Source: DASUPK01 sp963744105 (GTDB lineage: Bacteria; Actinomycetota; Thermoleophilia; Solirubrobacterales; 70-9). Taken from it: a stretch of DNA of 64,000 nucleotides. The DNA is taken from assembly GCA_963744105.1 (NCBI GenBank), contig CAVUSJ010000008.1, positions 62,001 through 126,000 on the forward strand. Reading direction: 5' to 3'. Below the pieces are notes generated by a model that had not been told where the DNA came from, did not search any database, and saw only the letters and a list, made by a program, of their open reading frames with translations. The translations under genes and the position numbers were made by a program. Within the stretch, counting starts at the first letter, position 1. Each line of letters opens with the position of its first letter. Below, one piece after another: positions 15,522 through 24,582 of the stretch.

Positions 15522-16454
15522 ATGGCAGAGAGCGGTGCAGGCACCGCTGCCCGGGCGGGAGAGGGGCGGAGCCAGAACGGATCGGAGCCGCGCGCGGCGC
15601 GCGGGGGCTTCGGCAGGCCCTCGCTCCTGCGCCGGTTCTTCGACGAGGTCCAGAACAGGCTCACCGCCGACCTCGACGACCGCGATCCGGACTTCATCCG
15701 GGAGAACCTCTCGCTCTCCTGGCTGATCGCGAGCATCTGGTTCCGCGGGGAGGTTCGGGGGATGGAGAACATCCCCGAGAGCGGTCCCGTGCTGCTCGTC
15801 GGAAATCACTCCGGGGGGACGGTGACCCCCGACACCATCGTCTTCACGCTCGCCTTCAACACCTACTTCGGCGTCGAGCGGCGCTTCTACCAGTTGGCCC
15901 ACAACCTGGTGCTGACCTCGCCGGTTGGCCCGTACCTGCGGCGCTTCGGCACGGTCGCGGCATCCCATGAGAACGCCCGGAGGGCGCTCGACGCCGGCGC
16001 GGCCGTTCTCGTCTACCCGGGCGGCGACTGGGAGGTCAACCGGCCGACCTGGGAGGCGAACCGCATCGACTTCGCCGGTCGCCGGGGGTTCGTCAAGCTC
16101 GCGCTCGACGCCGGCGTGCCGATCGTGCCGGTCGTGTCCGCCGGTGGACAGGAGACGGCGATCTTCCTGACCCACGGCGAGCGTCTGGCGAAGCTGCTTC
16201 GGCTGGACAAGCTGTTCCGGCTGAAGACACTGCCGGTCAACCTTTCGCTCCCCTGGATCGTCAACGTGGGCGACTTCCTCGGGCACCTGCCGCTGCCCGC
16301 CAAGATCACCGTTCAGGTGATGGACCCGATCGATCTCCGCGAGCGCTACGGAAAGGATCCAGACCGCGAGGCTATCTACGAGGACGTCACCTCGCTGATG
16401 CAGGACCAGCTGACCGAAATGGCGGCGGAGCGGAAGCTGCCCATCGTCGGATGA
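15522..16454 (+). CDS. Lysophospholipid/diacylglycerol acyltransferase family protein
   Basis: A 310-residue membrane-associated acyltransferase of the PlsC/DGAT-like superfamily. The active-site histidine is in VGNHSGGTVTPD, and the substrate loop VYPGGDWEVNRPTW replaces the usual FPEGTR, as in TMEM68-type diacylglycerol acyltransferases. A proline stretch LTSPVGPYLRRFGTV lies between. The N-terminal ~30 residues are low-complexity. It follows the SCP2-hydrolase gene by 100 bases and precedes an SRPBCC gene by 7, so these three are probably one lipid-handling operon. The exact acceptor lipid is not determined. Confidence 0.88.
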   Translation: MAESGAGTAARAGEGRSQNGSEPRAARGGFGRPSLLRRFFDEVQNRLTADLDDRDPDFIRENLSLSWLIASIWFRGEVRGMENIPESGPVLLVGNHSGGTVTPDTIVFTLAFNTYFGVERRFYQLAHNLVLTSPVGPYLRRFGTVAASHENARRALDAGAAVLVYPGGDWEVNRPTWEANRIDFAGRRGFVKLALDAGVPIVPVVSAGGQETAIFLTHGERLAKLLRLDKLFRLKTLPVNLSLPWIVNVGDFLGHLPLPAKITVQVMDPIDLRERYGKDPDREAIYEDVTSLMQDQLTEMAAERKLPIVG

Positions 16455-16461
16455 CCGGCCG

Positions 16462-16923
16462 ATGAGGATCGAGCAGAAGGTCACGGTCGACGCGCCGCGC
16501 CATCTCGTCTGGGAGTACGTGACCGAGCCGGCGAACTACCCGGTCTTCATGGAGGGCCTGACCCGCTGGGAGGTCGCGGGTGACCTGCACAAGGGCCTCG
16601 GCGCCCGCTATCGCATGCTGCTCAGGGTGGGCGCGGCGGACGTCGGCGGCCTGATCGAGATCGTCGAGTGGCAGCCCGAGGGCGACATGGCGTGGAGCTC
16701 GGTCACCGGGGTCGACCAGCGCGGGCGCTGGCGGCTGCGCGAGCTGGGTGACGGCCGGACGCGCGTCACCTTCCGCTTCGCCTACGGCGTCGCCGGAGGG
16801 GGACTGGCGGCGCTGATCGCGGAGAGGGTCGCGGCGCCTGGGCTGAGCCGCCGGTTCCATCAGTCGCTGCTCGCCCTGAAGCGGGCGGTCGAGACCGAGG
16901 GGGAGTCGGCCGCGGTCGGCTAG
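16462..16923 (+). CDS. SRPBCC (polyketide cyclase/dehydrase-like) protein
   Basis: A 153-residue single-domain START-like protein. It opens with MRIEQKVTVDAPRHLVWEYV and continues with NYPVFMEGLTRWEV and a strand-rich middle (GGLIEIVEWQPEGDMAWSSV). A long C-terminal helix (LSRRFHQSLLALKRAVE) closes the cavity. Such proteins bind or shuttle hydrophobic molecules. It sits 7 bases after the acyltransferase gene and is probably co-transcribed. Its stop overlaps the convergent coiled-coil gene by four bases. Confidence 0.88.
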   Translation: MRIEQKVTVDAPRHLVWEYVTEPANYPVFMEGLTRWEVAGDLHKGLGARYRMLLRVGAADVGGLIEIVEWQPEGDMAWSSVTGVDQRGRWRLRELGDGRTRVTFRFAYGVAGGGLAALIAERVAAPGLSRRFHQSLLALKRAVETEGESAAVG

Positions 16924-18089
16924 AAGGTCCGCAGCCGGCGGCCGCCGACGTAGCGGGTACCGGCCGGCTCGCTCGGAGGTGATCCGTGGGGAAGCCGCTG
17001 GCGCACCGGCTCCGCAGTCGCCGCCTCAGATTCCTCTGACTCCTCCGGGGCCTCGCCGGTGAGCGCCTCGGTCCTCGCCCGCTCGACCTTCTCCTGGACC
17101 TCCTGCTCGGCACGCCGGCGGGCAGCCTCCACCCTCTCGTCGGCCTCGCGCTGCAGCTTCACCGCCTCCTGGCTCAGGCTGGCCTCCGCCTCGGCTCGAG
17201 CCCGCGCCTCGGCCTCCTTCGCCACCCGGTCGGCCAGCCTTCGTATCCGGTCTTCGGACTCGCGCCGGGCATCGTCGCCCGCCTCGCGGACCCTTCGCTC
17301 CATCTCGCGCCGGAGGCGGTCCGCCTCGCTCTTCTCGCCCTCCGCCGCCGCCTCGGCCCGCTCCTCGGCGGCGATCGCGCGCTGCTCGGCCTCGTTCAGG
17401 CGCCGCCGCAGGTCGCTGAGCCGGCCCTCGGCCTCCTCGGCGCGCGCGAGCGCATCCTTGGCGCCGTCCTCAGTGCGCTCCCGGGCCTCCTTGATCGCGG
17501 CCTCGGCGCGCTCGCGCGCCTCCGCCTTCAGTCGCTCAAGCGATTCCTCCGCGCGCTTGCGCGAGGCATCACGCTCGCCCTCCGCCTCGACCGCGCGGGC
17601 CTCGGCTTGCTTCACGGCCTCCTCCAGCTTGGTGATCTGATCCTTAGAGCGCTGCTGCGCAGCGGTCGCGTGCGCCTGCAGATCCGCGGTGCGCCTCTCG
17701 GCGTCCTGAACCCGCTCCTGGGCCTCGGCCATGGAGCTCTCGAGGGCGGTCGAGCGACGCTCGGCCTCGCTCGCCGCCCGCCCGGCCTTCTGGATCGCCT
17801 CGCGTGCCTTCGCGGTGGTGCGCTCCTCGATCTCCCTGGCGCGCTCGATCGCCTCGTGCGCGCGGGCGCGCGCCTCCTTCGCGGCCGCCTCGGCCATGAT
17901 CGCGTCGTTCCGCGCCTGAACCTCGCGTTCGCGGAGCTCGGAGATCAGCTCGGACGCCTTGACGCGGAAGCGGTCGGTCGCCGCGCGAGCCTCATCGATC
18001 TCGGCCCGAATCTCATCGGCCGCGACCGGAGCGGCGTCCTCGTCCTCCCGCTCGTCACCGATCGGCTCAAGGCTCTCAGTGTCGGACAA
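16920..18089 (-). CDS. Long coiled-coil protein, unknown function
   Basis: A 389-residue protein made almost entirely of charged E/A/R/K heptads from about residue 25 to 340 (AKEARARAHEAIERAREIEE is typical). It forms one long alpha-helical coiled coil with no membrane segment and no catalytic motif. The C-terminal 50 residues are acidic, then proline-containing, ending YVGGRRLRTF. The start is TTG. It is downstream of the acyl-CoA synthetase on the same strand (22-base gap). It could be a cytoskeletal or scaffold protein like DivIVA-type filaments, but no specific family signature is visible. Confidence 0.8.
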   Translation of the reverse strand: MSDTESLEPIGDEREDEDAAPVAADEIRAEIDEARAATDRFRVKASELISELREREVQARNDAIMAEAAAKEARARAHEAIERAREIEERTTAKAREAIQKAGRAASEAERRSTALESSMAEAQERVQDAERRTADLQAHATAAQQRSKDQITKLEEAVKQAEARAVEAEGERDASRKRAEESLERLKAEARERAEAAIKEARERTEDGAKDALARAEEAEGRLSDLRRRLNEAEQRAIAAEERAEAAAEGEKSEADRLRREMERRVREAGDDARRESEDRIRRLADRVAKEAEARARAEAEASLSQEAVKLQREADERVEAARRRAEQEVQEKVERARTEALTGEAPEESEESEAATAEPVRQRLPHGSPPSEPAGTRYVGGRRLRTF

Positions 18090-18111
18090 GCTTCGGGCCC
18101 TTCCTGTCGAC

Positions 18112-19776
18112 TCAGTCGGCCGGCTGGTGTTCGGCCAACTCGCGCTTCAGGACCTTACCCGTCGCGTTCCGCGGAAGCTCGTCGACGAACACGATCTCGC
18201 GCGGCACCTTGTAGCGCGCGAGGTTCGCCTTGACGTGGTCCTTGAGCTCGTCCTCGCTGACGTCGGCGCCGTCCTCCTTGACGACGAATGCGCGCAGCCG
18301 CTGGCCGAACTGCTCGTCGTCGACGCCGATCGCCGCCGCCTCGTGGACGGAATCGTGATCGGACAGAAGGTCCTCGACCTCGCGCGGGAAGACGTTTTCG
18401 CCCCCGGAGACGATCATCTCATCGTCGCGGCCGTCGATGAAGAGGCGTCCTCCGTCGTCGAAGTGGCCGACGTCGCCGGAGGAGAGCAGGTCGCCGAGGT
18501 GCTCCTTGCCCCCACCGCCGGTGTAGCCCTCGAACGCCATCTGATTGCCGATGAAGATCCGGCCCGTCTCTCCCTCGTCGACGTCGTTGCCGTCCTCGTC
18601 GACGATCCGGATCACGGTGCCGCGCGGCGGGCGTCCCGCCGTGCCCGGGGCGGCGCGCATGTCCTCCGGGGTCGCCACCGTGGCCCAGGCGACCTCGGTC
18701 GAGCCGTAGAGGTTGTAGAGGTTGTCCCCGAACTCGTCCATCCACTTGGTCGCGAGCTCGCCGGGGAGCGCCGAGCCGCTCGCCGCGGTGACCTCGAGCG
18801 CGGAGAGGTCGTAGCGGCGCTTCACGTCGTCGGGCAGGGCGAGGATGCGCTGCATCATCACGGGTACCACGGCGAGCACCCGCGCGCGGTGCTCCGCGGT
18901 GGCCTGCAGCGTGTCCTCGGGGTCGAACTTCGGGCGCAGGACCATGGTGGCCGCCGTCGGCAGGCTGAGCATGAAGTGCAGGAATCCCCATGAATGGAAG
19001 AGAGGGGCGGCGATCATCGCGGTCTCGCCGTAGCGGCGGGGGATCTTGGAGAAGAGTGCGGCCAGCGCGCTCAGGCCCTCCGGCTGGCTGCGCTGCGCTC
19101 CCTTCGGCGTGCCGGTGGTGCCCGAGGTGAGGATGATGTAGCGGCCCTGCTCCGATGGCGGCTCGAGGTCCTCGCCATGGGAGCCGGTGATCAGCTCCTC
19201 GAGCGTCGTCTCGTCGCTCCCCTCCTTCTCCTCCCAGGCGACGAAGCGGCGAACCCCCTTCGTCACTCCGGAGAGCAGCTCGGTGAACTCCTGGTCGTAG
19301 ATCAGGACAGCGGGCTCCTCTCGCTTCATGACGTCGGAGAGCTGTGGGCCGGCGAAGGCGGTGTTCAGGTAGAGCGCGACCGCTCCGAGCTTCGCGCACG
19401 CCATCGTCGCCTCGATGAAGTAGCGGTGGTTCCGGCACATGATCGCGACGCCGTCGCCCTCCTCGACGCCCTCGTCGCGCAGCGCGCGCGCCAGGGCATT
19501 GGAGCGCCGATGGGTCCGTTCCCAGGTCAGGCTGCCCGCCTCGTCGACGATCGCGACGTGATCGGGCACCGTGATCGCGTTGGACGCCGAGCCCAGCGCC
19601 GGGGAAGCGCCGAGCCGCACGTAGCGCTCGGCCACCCGAGCGAGCTTGTCGGGCCGGATCGGGCGGACCAGACCCACGTCGCTGAAGGTGCGGAGCTCGA
19701 AGACGGCGTCGCCGAGCGCCGTCGGCAGCCGTGAGGCGATGCCGGTCAGCCCCTCTCTAAGCCGATCCTGCGCCAT
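18112..19776 (-). CDS. AMP-dependent acyl-CoA synthetase (fatty-acid CoA ligase)
   Basis: A 554-residue ANL-superfamily adenylate-forming enzyme that activates a carboxylic acid, probably a fatty acid, to acyl-CoA. The P-loop is ILTSGTTGTPKGAQRS. The acid-binding motif is YNLYGSTEVAWATV. The hinge is LFIDGRDDEMIVSGGENVFP, and the catalytic lysine is in PRNATGKVLKREL. The ATG at 19776 is chosen over a TTG nine bases upstream. The gene heads an apparent operon with the coiled-coil gene. Nearby SCP2, acyltransferase and SRPBCC genes point to lipid metabolism. Confidence 0.94.
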   Translation of the reverse strand: MAQDRLREGLTGIASRLPTALGDAVFELRTFSDVGLVRPIRPDKLARVAERYVRLGASPALGSASNAITVPDHVAIVDEAGSLTWERTHRRSNALARALRDEGVEEGDGVAIMCRNHRYFIEATMACAKLGAVALYLNTAFAGPQLSDVMKREEPAVLIYDQEFTELLSGVTKGVRRFVAWEEKEGSDETTLEELITGSHGEDLEPPSEQGRYIILTSGTTGTPKGAQRSQPEGLSALAALFSKIPRRYGETAMIAAPLFHSWGFLHFMLSLPTAATMVLRPKFDPEDTLQATAEHRARVLAVVPVMMQRILALPDDVKRRYDLSALEVTAASGSALPGELATKWMDEFGDNLYNLYGSTEVAWATVATPEDMRAAPGTAGRPPRGTVIRIVDEDGNDVDEGETGRIFIGNQMAFEGYTGGGGKEHLGDLLSSGDVGHFDDGGRLFIDGRDDEMIVSGGENVFPREVEDLLSDHDSVHEAAAIGVDDEQFGQRLRAFVVKEDGADVSEDELKDHVKANLARYKVPREIVFVDELPRNATGKVLKRELAEHQPAD

Positions 19777-19819
19777 CCCGCCCAAGGTTATTCGCAGTTG
19801 ACGGGCGGGCGAAACTCGG

Positions 19820-20299
19820 TCAGGCGCGCTGAAGCTCGTCGCCCGTGTCGACCAGGGCGACGGCCATGCAGGCGATCCCCTCGCCCCTGCCGATCGCGCC
19901 CATCCCCTCGTTCGTCGAAGCCTTGATGTTCACCGGCGCCGACAGCACACCTGTGAGAAGCGAGGCGATCTGGAGCTTGTAGGGGGCGAGCTTCGGCTCC
20001 TCGCAGATCACCGTCACGTCGACGTTCGCGACGGCTCCGGACATCCGGCCGATCACGATGCGGAGGAGGTCGATCGAGTTGGCGTCCCGCCACTGGGGGT
20101 CGTCGTCCGGGAAGAGCTCGCCGACGTCGTCGAGGCCGCAGGCACCGAGCAGGGCATCGATCACGGCATGCGTCAGAACGTCGGCGTCCGAATGCCCAGT
20201 GAGGCCCCGGTCGAAGTCGATCTCGACCCCGCCGAGGAGGAGGCGCCCGCCCTCGGCGAACCTGTGGCTGTCGTATCCGATGCCGACCCGGAGGGGCAT
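19820..20299 (-). CDS. ispF: 2-C-methyl-D-erythritol 2,4-cyclodiphosphate synthase
   Basis: A 159-residue MEP-pathway enzyme making the cyclic diphosphate on the way to isoprenoids. It has the family opening RVGIGYDSHRF (metal-binding D and H), LTGHSDADVLTHAVIDALLG, the ELFPDDDPQWRDANS loop and the C-terminal IKASTNEGMGAIGRGEGIA. Its ATG shares a base with the stop of the upstream PHP phosphatase gene (TGATG). ispD lies 3 kb away on the same strand, not fused as in some bacteria. Confidence 0.97.
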   Translation of the reverse strand: MPLRVGIGYDSHRFAEGGRLLLGGVEIDFDRGLTGHSDADVLTHAVIDALLGACGLDDVGELFPDDDPQWRDANSIDLLRIVIGRMSGAVANVDVTVICEEPKLAPYKLQIASLLTGVLSAPVNIKASTNEGMGAIGRGEGIACMAVALVDTGDELQRA

Positions 20300-21171
20300 C
20301 AGCCGGCCTCCCCGCTTTCCGTCACCTCGTCCGCCTCGACCCCCGTCCGGCCGATCCGCTCCAGCCTGCGCGCCCGCCCCTCGAACACGCAGATCCGGTC
20401 GACGCCGAGCTGCTCGAGGAACTCCATCGCCTCGTCATATCCGTATCCGACCTGATCCGGTGCGTGGGCGTCCGAGGAGAGGGCGAATTCGGCGCCCGCC
20501 TCCCTGCACATCTCGGCCAGCGCCCGGGCCGGGTAAATCTCGCCGACGGGCTTGCGCAGCCCGGCCGTCGACACCTCGACGGCCGTCTCGGACTCCGCCA
20601 GCGCCTCGGCGAGCGGCTCGTAGTGGAAGCGCGGATCGCGCTCCGGCGCGGGCCGGTCGTCGCCCCAGATCTTGATCAGGTCGGGGTGGGAGACGATGTC
20701 GAAGAGGCCCGAGCGGACCAGCTCGGCCTGCCACTCGAAGTACTCGCTCCAGAGCGAATCCGCGTCGGAGAACGAGTCCCAGACGTCGTAGCGCCGGTCG
20801 TCGACCGCGCCCTTCTCCCCGAGGAAGTGGATTGAGCCGACGACGTAGTCGAAGTCGTGCCCGCCGAGCAGCTCGGCGATCCGATCCTCGGCCCCGCGGA
20901 TGAAGTCCGCCTCGACTCCCAGCCGCAGCGGGGTCGTTCGCACGAACTCGCAATAGGCGGCGAGGTCGTCCTCCGCCTGGTCATGCCAGTAGGGATGGCC
21001 CCAGAGCTCGAGCGCCTCCTTGAAGCGGTAGATGTGCTCCGAGACCCCGAGCTCCTCGATCCCCTGCTCCTCGGCGGCGGCCAGGTACCTCTCCGCGTTC
21101 TCGCGGGTGAAGTACTCGCTCGCCTTGCCGACCTCGTCGGGCCGCAGGTGCAGGTGGTAGTCCGTGAGCAC
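20299..21171 (-). CDS. PHP-family histidinol-phosphatase-like phosphoesterase
   Basis: A 290-residue metal-dependent phosphoesterase. PHP motifs are TDYHLHLRP (HxH), VSEHIYRF, GVEADFI, GSIHFLG, VSHPDLIKIWG and the final SSDAHAPDQVGYGYD. This set matches the HisJ/HisK histidinol-phosphatase type, the penultimate step of histidine synthesis. The GTG at 21171 is used because family proteins begin directly at TDYHLH; the frame upstream is not family-like. It is translationally coupled to ispF. No other his genes are in the window. Confidence 0.9.
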   Translation of the reverse strand: MLTDYHLHLRPDEVGKASEYFTRENAERYLAAAEEQGIEELGVSEHIYRFKEALELWGHPYWHDQAEDDLAAYCEFVRTTPLRLGVEADFIRGAEDRIAELLGGHDFDYVVGSIHFLGEKGAVDDRRYDVWDSFSDADSLWSEYFEWQAELVRSGLFDIVSHPDLIKIWGDDRPAPERDPRFHYEPLAEALAESETAVEVSTAGLRKPVGEIYPARALAEMCREAGAEFALSSDAHAPDQVGYGYDEAMEFLEQLGVDRICVFEGRARRLERIGRTGVEADEVTESGEAG

Positions 21172-21205
21172 GCGCCTACGGTACCCGCCTCTAGAGTCTC
21201 CGCCC

Positions 21206-21355
21206 GTGCTCGTAAAGATCGCAATCGTGGTGGCGGCCTTCACCGTCGGCGTCGGGCTCGCCGAGCTGCTCGGGACGAAGAACCTGGGGACCGCGTTCGG
21301 CGTCGGGCAGCTCACATTCGCGATCGCGCTGGTCTACGTGCTCATACGCCGCTAG
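21206..21355 (+). CDS. Tiny two-helix membrane protein, unknown function
   Basis: From GTG 21206 the product is 49 residues: a first membrane helix (KIAIVVAAFTVGVGLAELLG), a short GTKNLGTAFGVG loop, and a second helix (LTFAIALVYVLIRR). The composition and spacing look like a genuine small membrane protein, and codon bias is normal for the region. It is divergent from the PHP gene (34-base gap) and convergent with kup. Function unknown. Confidence 0.6.
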   Translation: MLVKIAIVVAAFTVGVGLAELLGTKNLGTAFGVGQLTFAIALVYVLIRR

Positions 21356-21361
21356 ACGAGC

Positions 21362-23278
21362 TCAGAATTCGATCTCCGATCCGAGCGTGATCGTCCGCTC
21401 GCGGGGAAGCCGGAAGTAGTCGGCCGGCTCCGCGCTGATCAGGGCCGTGACCAGAAAGAGGCGCTTGCGCCAGCGGCTCATACCCGGCCGGTCCGATGCC
21501 TTGAGCTCCACCCGCGAGAGGAAGAAGGAGGCGTGACGCGCATCGACCGGGCACTCAACTCCGGCCTTCGCGATCTGCCGGACGAGCTTGGGGACGTCGT
21601 AAGCCTCGGCATAGCCGTGTTTGGCCCGGACGAAGGTCAGGCGATCGTCCTGGTAGCCCAGGTCATCGATCTCGAGCCGCTCGGAGGGCTTGATCCGCGG
21701 CACCGGCATGGTCTCGAGCGACAGGATGATCGCGTTCTCGGGCAGTGAATGGAGGTGCTCGACACATGCCAGCATCGAGAGCGGCGCGGTCTCCTTGCCT
21801 CGGTTCAGGAACACCCCGGTGCCGGGGACGCGCGTCACCGGCGGCTTCCGCCCGCGGAGCTTCTTGACGAAGTCCCGCAGCGGTCCCTCGATCTGGAAGC
21901 GCTCGGCCGTGACCAGCTCGCGGCCGCGGAACCAGGTCGCCATCACGATGAAGAGGAGAACGCCGATCAGGAGCGGCACCCAGGCGCCGTGGAAGAACTT
22001 GGTCAGGTTCGCCGCGAGGATGGGAATCTCGATGGCCAGGAAGAACGCGGCCCCTCCGACGGCGAGCAGCAGGGGCCTGTGCCATCGATGGCGGACGATT
22101 ACGAAGAAGAGGATGGTGGTGATCGTGATCGTTCCGGTGACGGCCATTCCGTAGGCAAAGCCGAGCTTGGCCGAGGTCTGGAAGATCAAGACGAGCGACA
22201 GGACGGCGCCCATCAGGAGCCAGTTGATGATGGGAACGTAGACCTGGCCGTAGGTGCGTTCGGAGGTGTGGATCACGTGCAGGCGCGGCAGGTAACCGAG
22301 CTGGGCCGCCTGGTGGGCGAGCGAGAACGCGCCCGAGATCACGGCCTGAGAGGCAATCACGGTCGCCATCGTCGCCAGGATCACCAGCGGGACCAGGCCG
22401 GCGTGGGGCATCAGGAGGAAGAACGGCGCCGAGATCGCGCTCGGGTCGTCCAGGATCAGCGCCCCCTCCCCGAGGTAGCACAGGATGCACGCGGGGAAGA
22501 CGAGCAGGAGCCAGGCCCGGGTGATCGCGGGGCGCCCGAAGTGACCCATGTCGGCGTAGAGCGCCTCGCAGCCGGTGATCGCGAGAACCACGGAGGCGAG
22601 GGAGAAGAAGCCGGTGGCGCCGCTGTGGAAGAGGAAGTCGACGGCGTACGTGGGCGAGAGCGCCTTCAGGACCTCAGGATGCATTGAGATGCCGTGAACC
22701 CCCAGCACGGCGATCGTCCCGAACCAGACGAGCATCACCGGGCCGAACATCCGGCCGACCACGCCCGTGCCTCGGCGCTGGATCGCAAAGAGAGCCACGA
22801 TGATCACGAGCGTGATCGGGATGACCCAGTCGCTCATCGACGACGAGATCGTCTGAGTTCCCTCGACTGCCGAGAGCACCGATATGGCGGGCGTGATCAT
22901 GCTGTCGCCGAAGAAGAGCGCCGCACCGAAGACGCCGAAGCCGGCGAGTAGGAACTTGATGCGCCCCTGCACCCCGGCCGGGATCTGGCGGATCAGGGAG
23001 ATCAGCGCCATGATCCCCCCCTCCCCATCGTTGTCTGCGCCCATCACCAGGCCGACGTACTTGAAGGTGACCTCGATCATCACCGCCCAGAAGACGAGCG
23101 AGACGAAGCCGTAAACGCTGGTCAGCGAGGTGTGAATCGGGTGGGGATCGGTCGGGTTGAAGGCGGTCTGGACCGTGTAGAGGGGACTGGTGCCGATGTC
23201 CCCGAAGACAACCCCGAGTGCCGCGACCGTGAGCGCCGTCCGGCCGAGCGTGCGCTTTGGCTCCGCCGCGGTGCCCAT
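21362..23278 (-). CDS. kup: KUP-family potassium uptake transporter
   Basis: A 638-residue secondary K+ transporter. The N-terminal signature VVFGDIGTSPLYTVQTAF and KYVGLVMGADNDGEGGIMAL are diagnostic of KUP/HAK. Twelve hydrophobic segments fill residues ~20-430, with LFFGDSMITPAISVLSAVEG and ITGCEALYADMGHFG among conserved blocks. The C-terminal ~180 residues are the soluble tail (VPGTGVFLNRGKETAP). In other bacteria c-di-AMP binds KUP-type transporters; disA is close by, but only ten bases separate kup from ispD, so no riboswitch leader is present. Confidence 0.96.
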   Translation of the reverse strand: MGTAAEPKRTLGRTALTVAALGVVFGDIGTSPLYTVQTAFNPTDPHPIHTSLTSVYGFVSLVFWAVMIEVTFKYVGLVMGADNDGEGGIMALISLIRQIPAGVQGRIKFLLAGFGVFGAALFFGDSMITPAISVLSAVEGTQTISSSMSDWVIPITLVIIVALFAIQRRGTGVVGRMFGPVMLVWFGTIAVLGVHGISMHPEVLKALSPTYAVDFLFHSGATGFFSLASVVLAITGCEALYADMGHFGRPAITRAWLLLVFPACILCYLGEGALILDDPSAISAPFFLLMPHAGLVPLVILATMATVIASQAVISGAFSLAHQAAQLGYLPRLHVIHTSERTYGQVYVPIINWLLMGAVLSLVLIFQTSAKLGFAYGMAVTGTITITTILFFVIVRHRWHRPLLLAVGGAAFFLAIEIPILAANLTKFFHGAWVPLLIGVLLFIVMATWFRGRELVTAERFQIEGPLRDFVKKLRGRKPPVTRVPGTGVFLNRGKETAPLSMLACVEHLHSLPENAIILSLETMPVPRIKPSERLEIDDLGYQDDRLTFVRAKHGYAEAYDVPKLVRQIAKAGVECPVDARHASFFLSRVELKASDRPGMSRWRKRLFLVTALISAEPADYFRLPRERTITLGSEIEF

Positions 23279-23287
23279 GCGGCAAGC

Positions 23288-23935
23288 CTATGCCCGCTCG
23301 CGCAGCAGCAGCTCGGCGACCCGCAGGTCGAACGGCGTGGTCACCTTGACGTTGTCCGGGGAGGTCGAGTGGATCACGACCCGCCCGCCCCTGCGCTCGA
23401 CCAGCATCGCGTCGTCGCTCGCGTCCGGAAGCGAGTCCGGGTCGGAGAGGGCTTCGCGAAGCGCGTCGGCACGGAACACCTGCGGCGTCTGAACCGCCCA
23501 GAGGCCGGAGCGGTCGAGGGTCCGCTCCACCTGGCCCTCGTTGCCGACCTGCTTGATCGTGTCGGTGACCGGCGTGGCCGCGATCACGCCCGCCGCATCC
23601 TCGTCGGCGGCGAGCTCCTTGACAATCGCATCGATCAGCGCGGGCGTGACCAGGGGCCGAGCCGCGTCGTGGACGACCACGAACTCCTCGGTGCAGAGCG
23701 CAAGGGCGTTGGCGACTGACTCGGAGCGGTGCTCTCCGCCCACCACTGCGACGACTCCGCGCTCGGCCACCTGGGCGTCATGACCCGGCGGAGCGGCCAC
23801 GACGATGCCGGCGATGGTGCTCGACGCGCGGAACGCGTCGAGCGACCACTCGAGCATCGGCCGCCCCGCGAGCTCCACGAAGGCCTTCGGACCGCCGGCT
23901 CCGAGCCTCTGCCCGGAGCCGGCGGCCGCGATCAC
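23288..23935 (-). CDS. ispD: 2-C-methyl-D-erythritol 4-phosphate cytidylyltransferase
   Basis: A nucleotidyltransferase of the MEP isoprenoid pathway. It has the CTP-binding loop AAGSGQRLGAGGPKAFVEL, then FVVVHDAARPLVTP and the C-terminal ASDDAMLVERRGGRVV and DNVKVTTPFDL. The start is unresolved: the first usable codon after the carD stop is GTG 23935, which removes the residues normally before VIAAAGSG and has no ribosome-binding site. An ATG at 24130 would need 170 bases of overlap with carD and encodes arginine-rich sequence. Translation may be coupled to carD. Confidence 0.9.
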   Translation of the reverse strand: MIAAAGSGQRLGAGGPKAFVELAGRPMLEWSLDAFRASSTIAGIVVAAPPGHDAQVAERGVVAVVGGEHRSESVANALALCTEEFVVVHDAARPLVTPALIDAIVKELAADEDAAGVIAATPVTDTIKQVGNEGQVERTLDRSGLWAVQTPQVFRADALREALSDPDSLPDASDDAMLVERRGGRVVIHSTSPDNVKVTTPFDLRVAELLLRERA

Positions 23936-23960
23936 GGCCGCTGCGGAGGGACGCGCCTGG

Positions 23961-24476
23961 TTAGGCGGTCGCCTTTGCGGCGCCGAAGCGCTCCTCCAGC
24001 AGCTCGTCCAGGTATGCCTCCGCGCCGTCCTCGTCCTTGTCCAGCGCGTACATGAACTCGGACGCGAGGATCTTCTTGGCGCGGGTGTACATCTGCTTCT
24101 CGCCGGTTGAGAGTCCCTTCTCCCATTCACGGATGGCGAGGTTGCGAACCACTTCCGCTAGCTCGTAGACGTCGCCCGTCTTGATCTTCTCGCGGTTGTG
24201 CTTGAACCGGCGGTTCCAGTTCTTCGGCATCTCGGAGACGTCGTCTGTCAGGACTCCGATCACCTTCTTGACCTGCTCTTCGTCGATGACGCGCCTCAGC
24301 CCGGCGCGTCCGGCGTTCTCGCAGGGGACCATCACGGTCATGTTGTTGTGGAGGATGTTGATGGTCAGATAGTCCCGCTTCTCGCCCATCATGTCCTTGG
24401 ATTCCTTCTTCAAGACGACGCCCGCCCCATGGTGCGGGTAGACGACGTTGTCGCCGACCTCAAAGCGAATGTTCAC
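23961..24476 (-). CDS. carD: CarD-family transcription regulator
   Basis: A 171-residue RNA-polymerase-binding global regulator. The N-terminal RID/Tudor domain is FEVGDNVVYPHHGAGVV...LTINILHNNMTVMVPCENA. The C-terminal helical DNA-binding domain includes MPKNWNRRFKHNREKIKTGD and YELAEVVRNLAIREWEKGLS. By family it stabilises open promoter complexes, especially for rRNA. The start is GTG. It precedes ispD, a common actinobacterial pairing, and follows disA. Confidence 0.96.
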   Translation of the reverse strand: MNIRFEVGDNVVYPHHGAGVVLKKESKDMMGEKRDYLTINILHNNMTVMVPCENAGRAGLRRVIDEEQVKKVIGVLTDDVSEMPKNWNRRFKHNREKIKTGDVYELAEVVRNLAIREWEKGLSTGEKQMYTRAKKILASEFMYALDKDEDGAEAYLDELLEERFGAAKATA

Positions 24477-24566
24477 CGGTGCTTCGAGTTCGAGGTCGGC
24501 AACCGACGCCTCGTCTAGTACCTCCTCTGTTAGCTCTGGAATTGGTCTCTCCTTTCTCCGGACGGC

Positions 24567-24582
24567 CTGACGGGGCCGTCAG
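24567..24582. repeat. 16-base palindrome at the disA stop codon
   Basis: CTGACGG-GG-CCGTCAG is a near-perfect self-complementary stretch that overlaps the disA stop codon. It lies in the 100 bases between disA and carD. It could be a short RNA hairpin that ends or pauses disA transcription, or a regulator site before carD. There is no T-run. Confidence 0.4.

Noticed and set aside
17000..18080. Repetitive GCC/CTC/GCG pattern that could look like a tandem repeat or CRISPR
   Set aside because: It is the codon pattern of the E/A/R-rich coiled-coil gene; no fixed repeat and spacer units are present.
23278..23300. c-di-AMP riboswitch before kup
   Set aside because: Only ten bases separate ispD and kup, leaving no space for a leader RNA.
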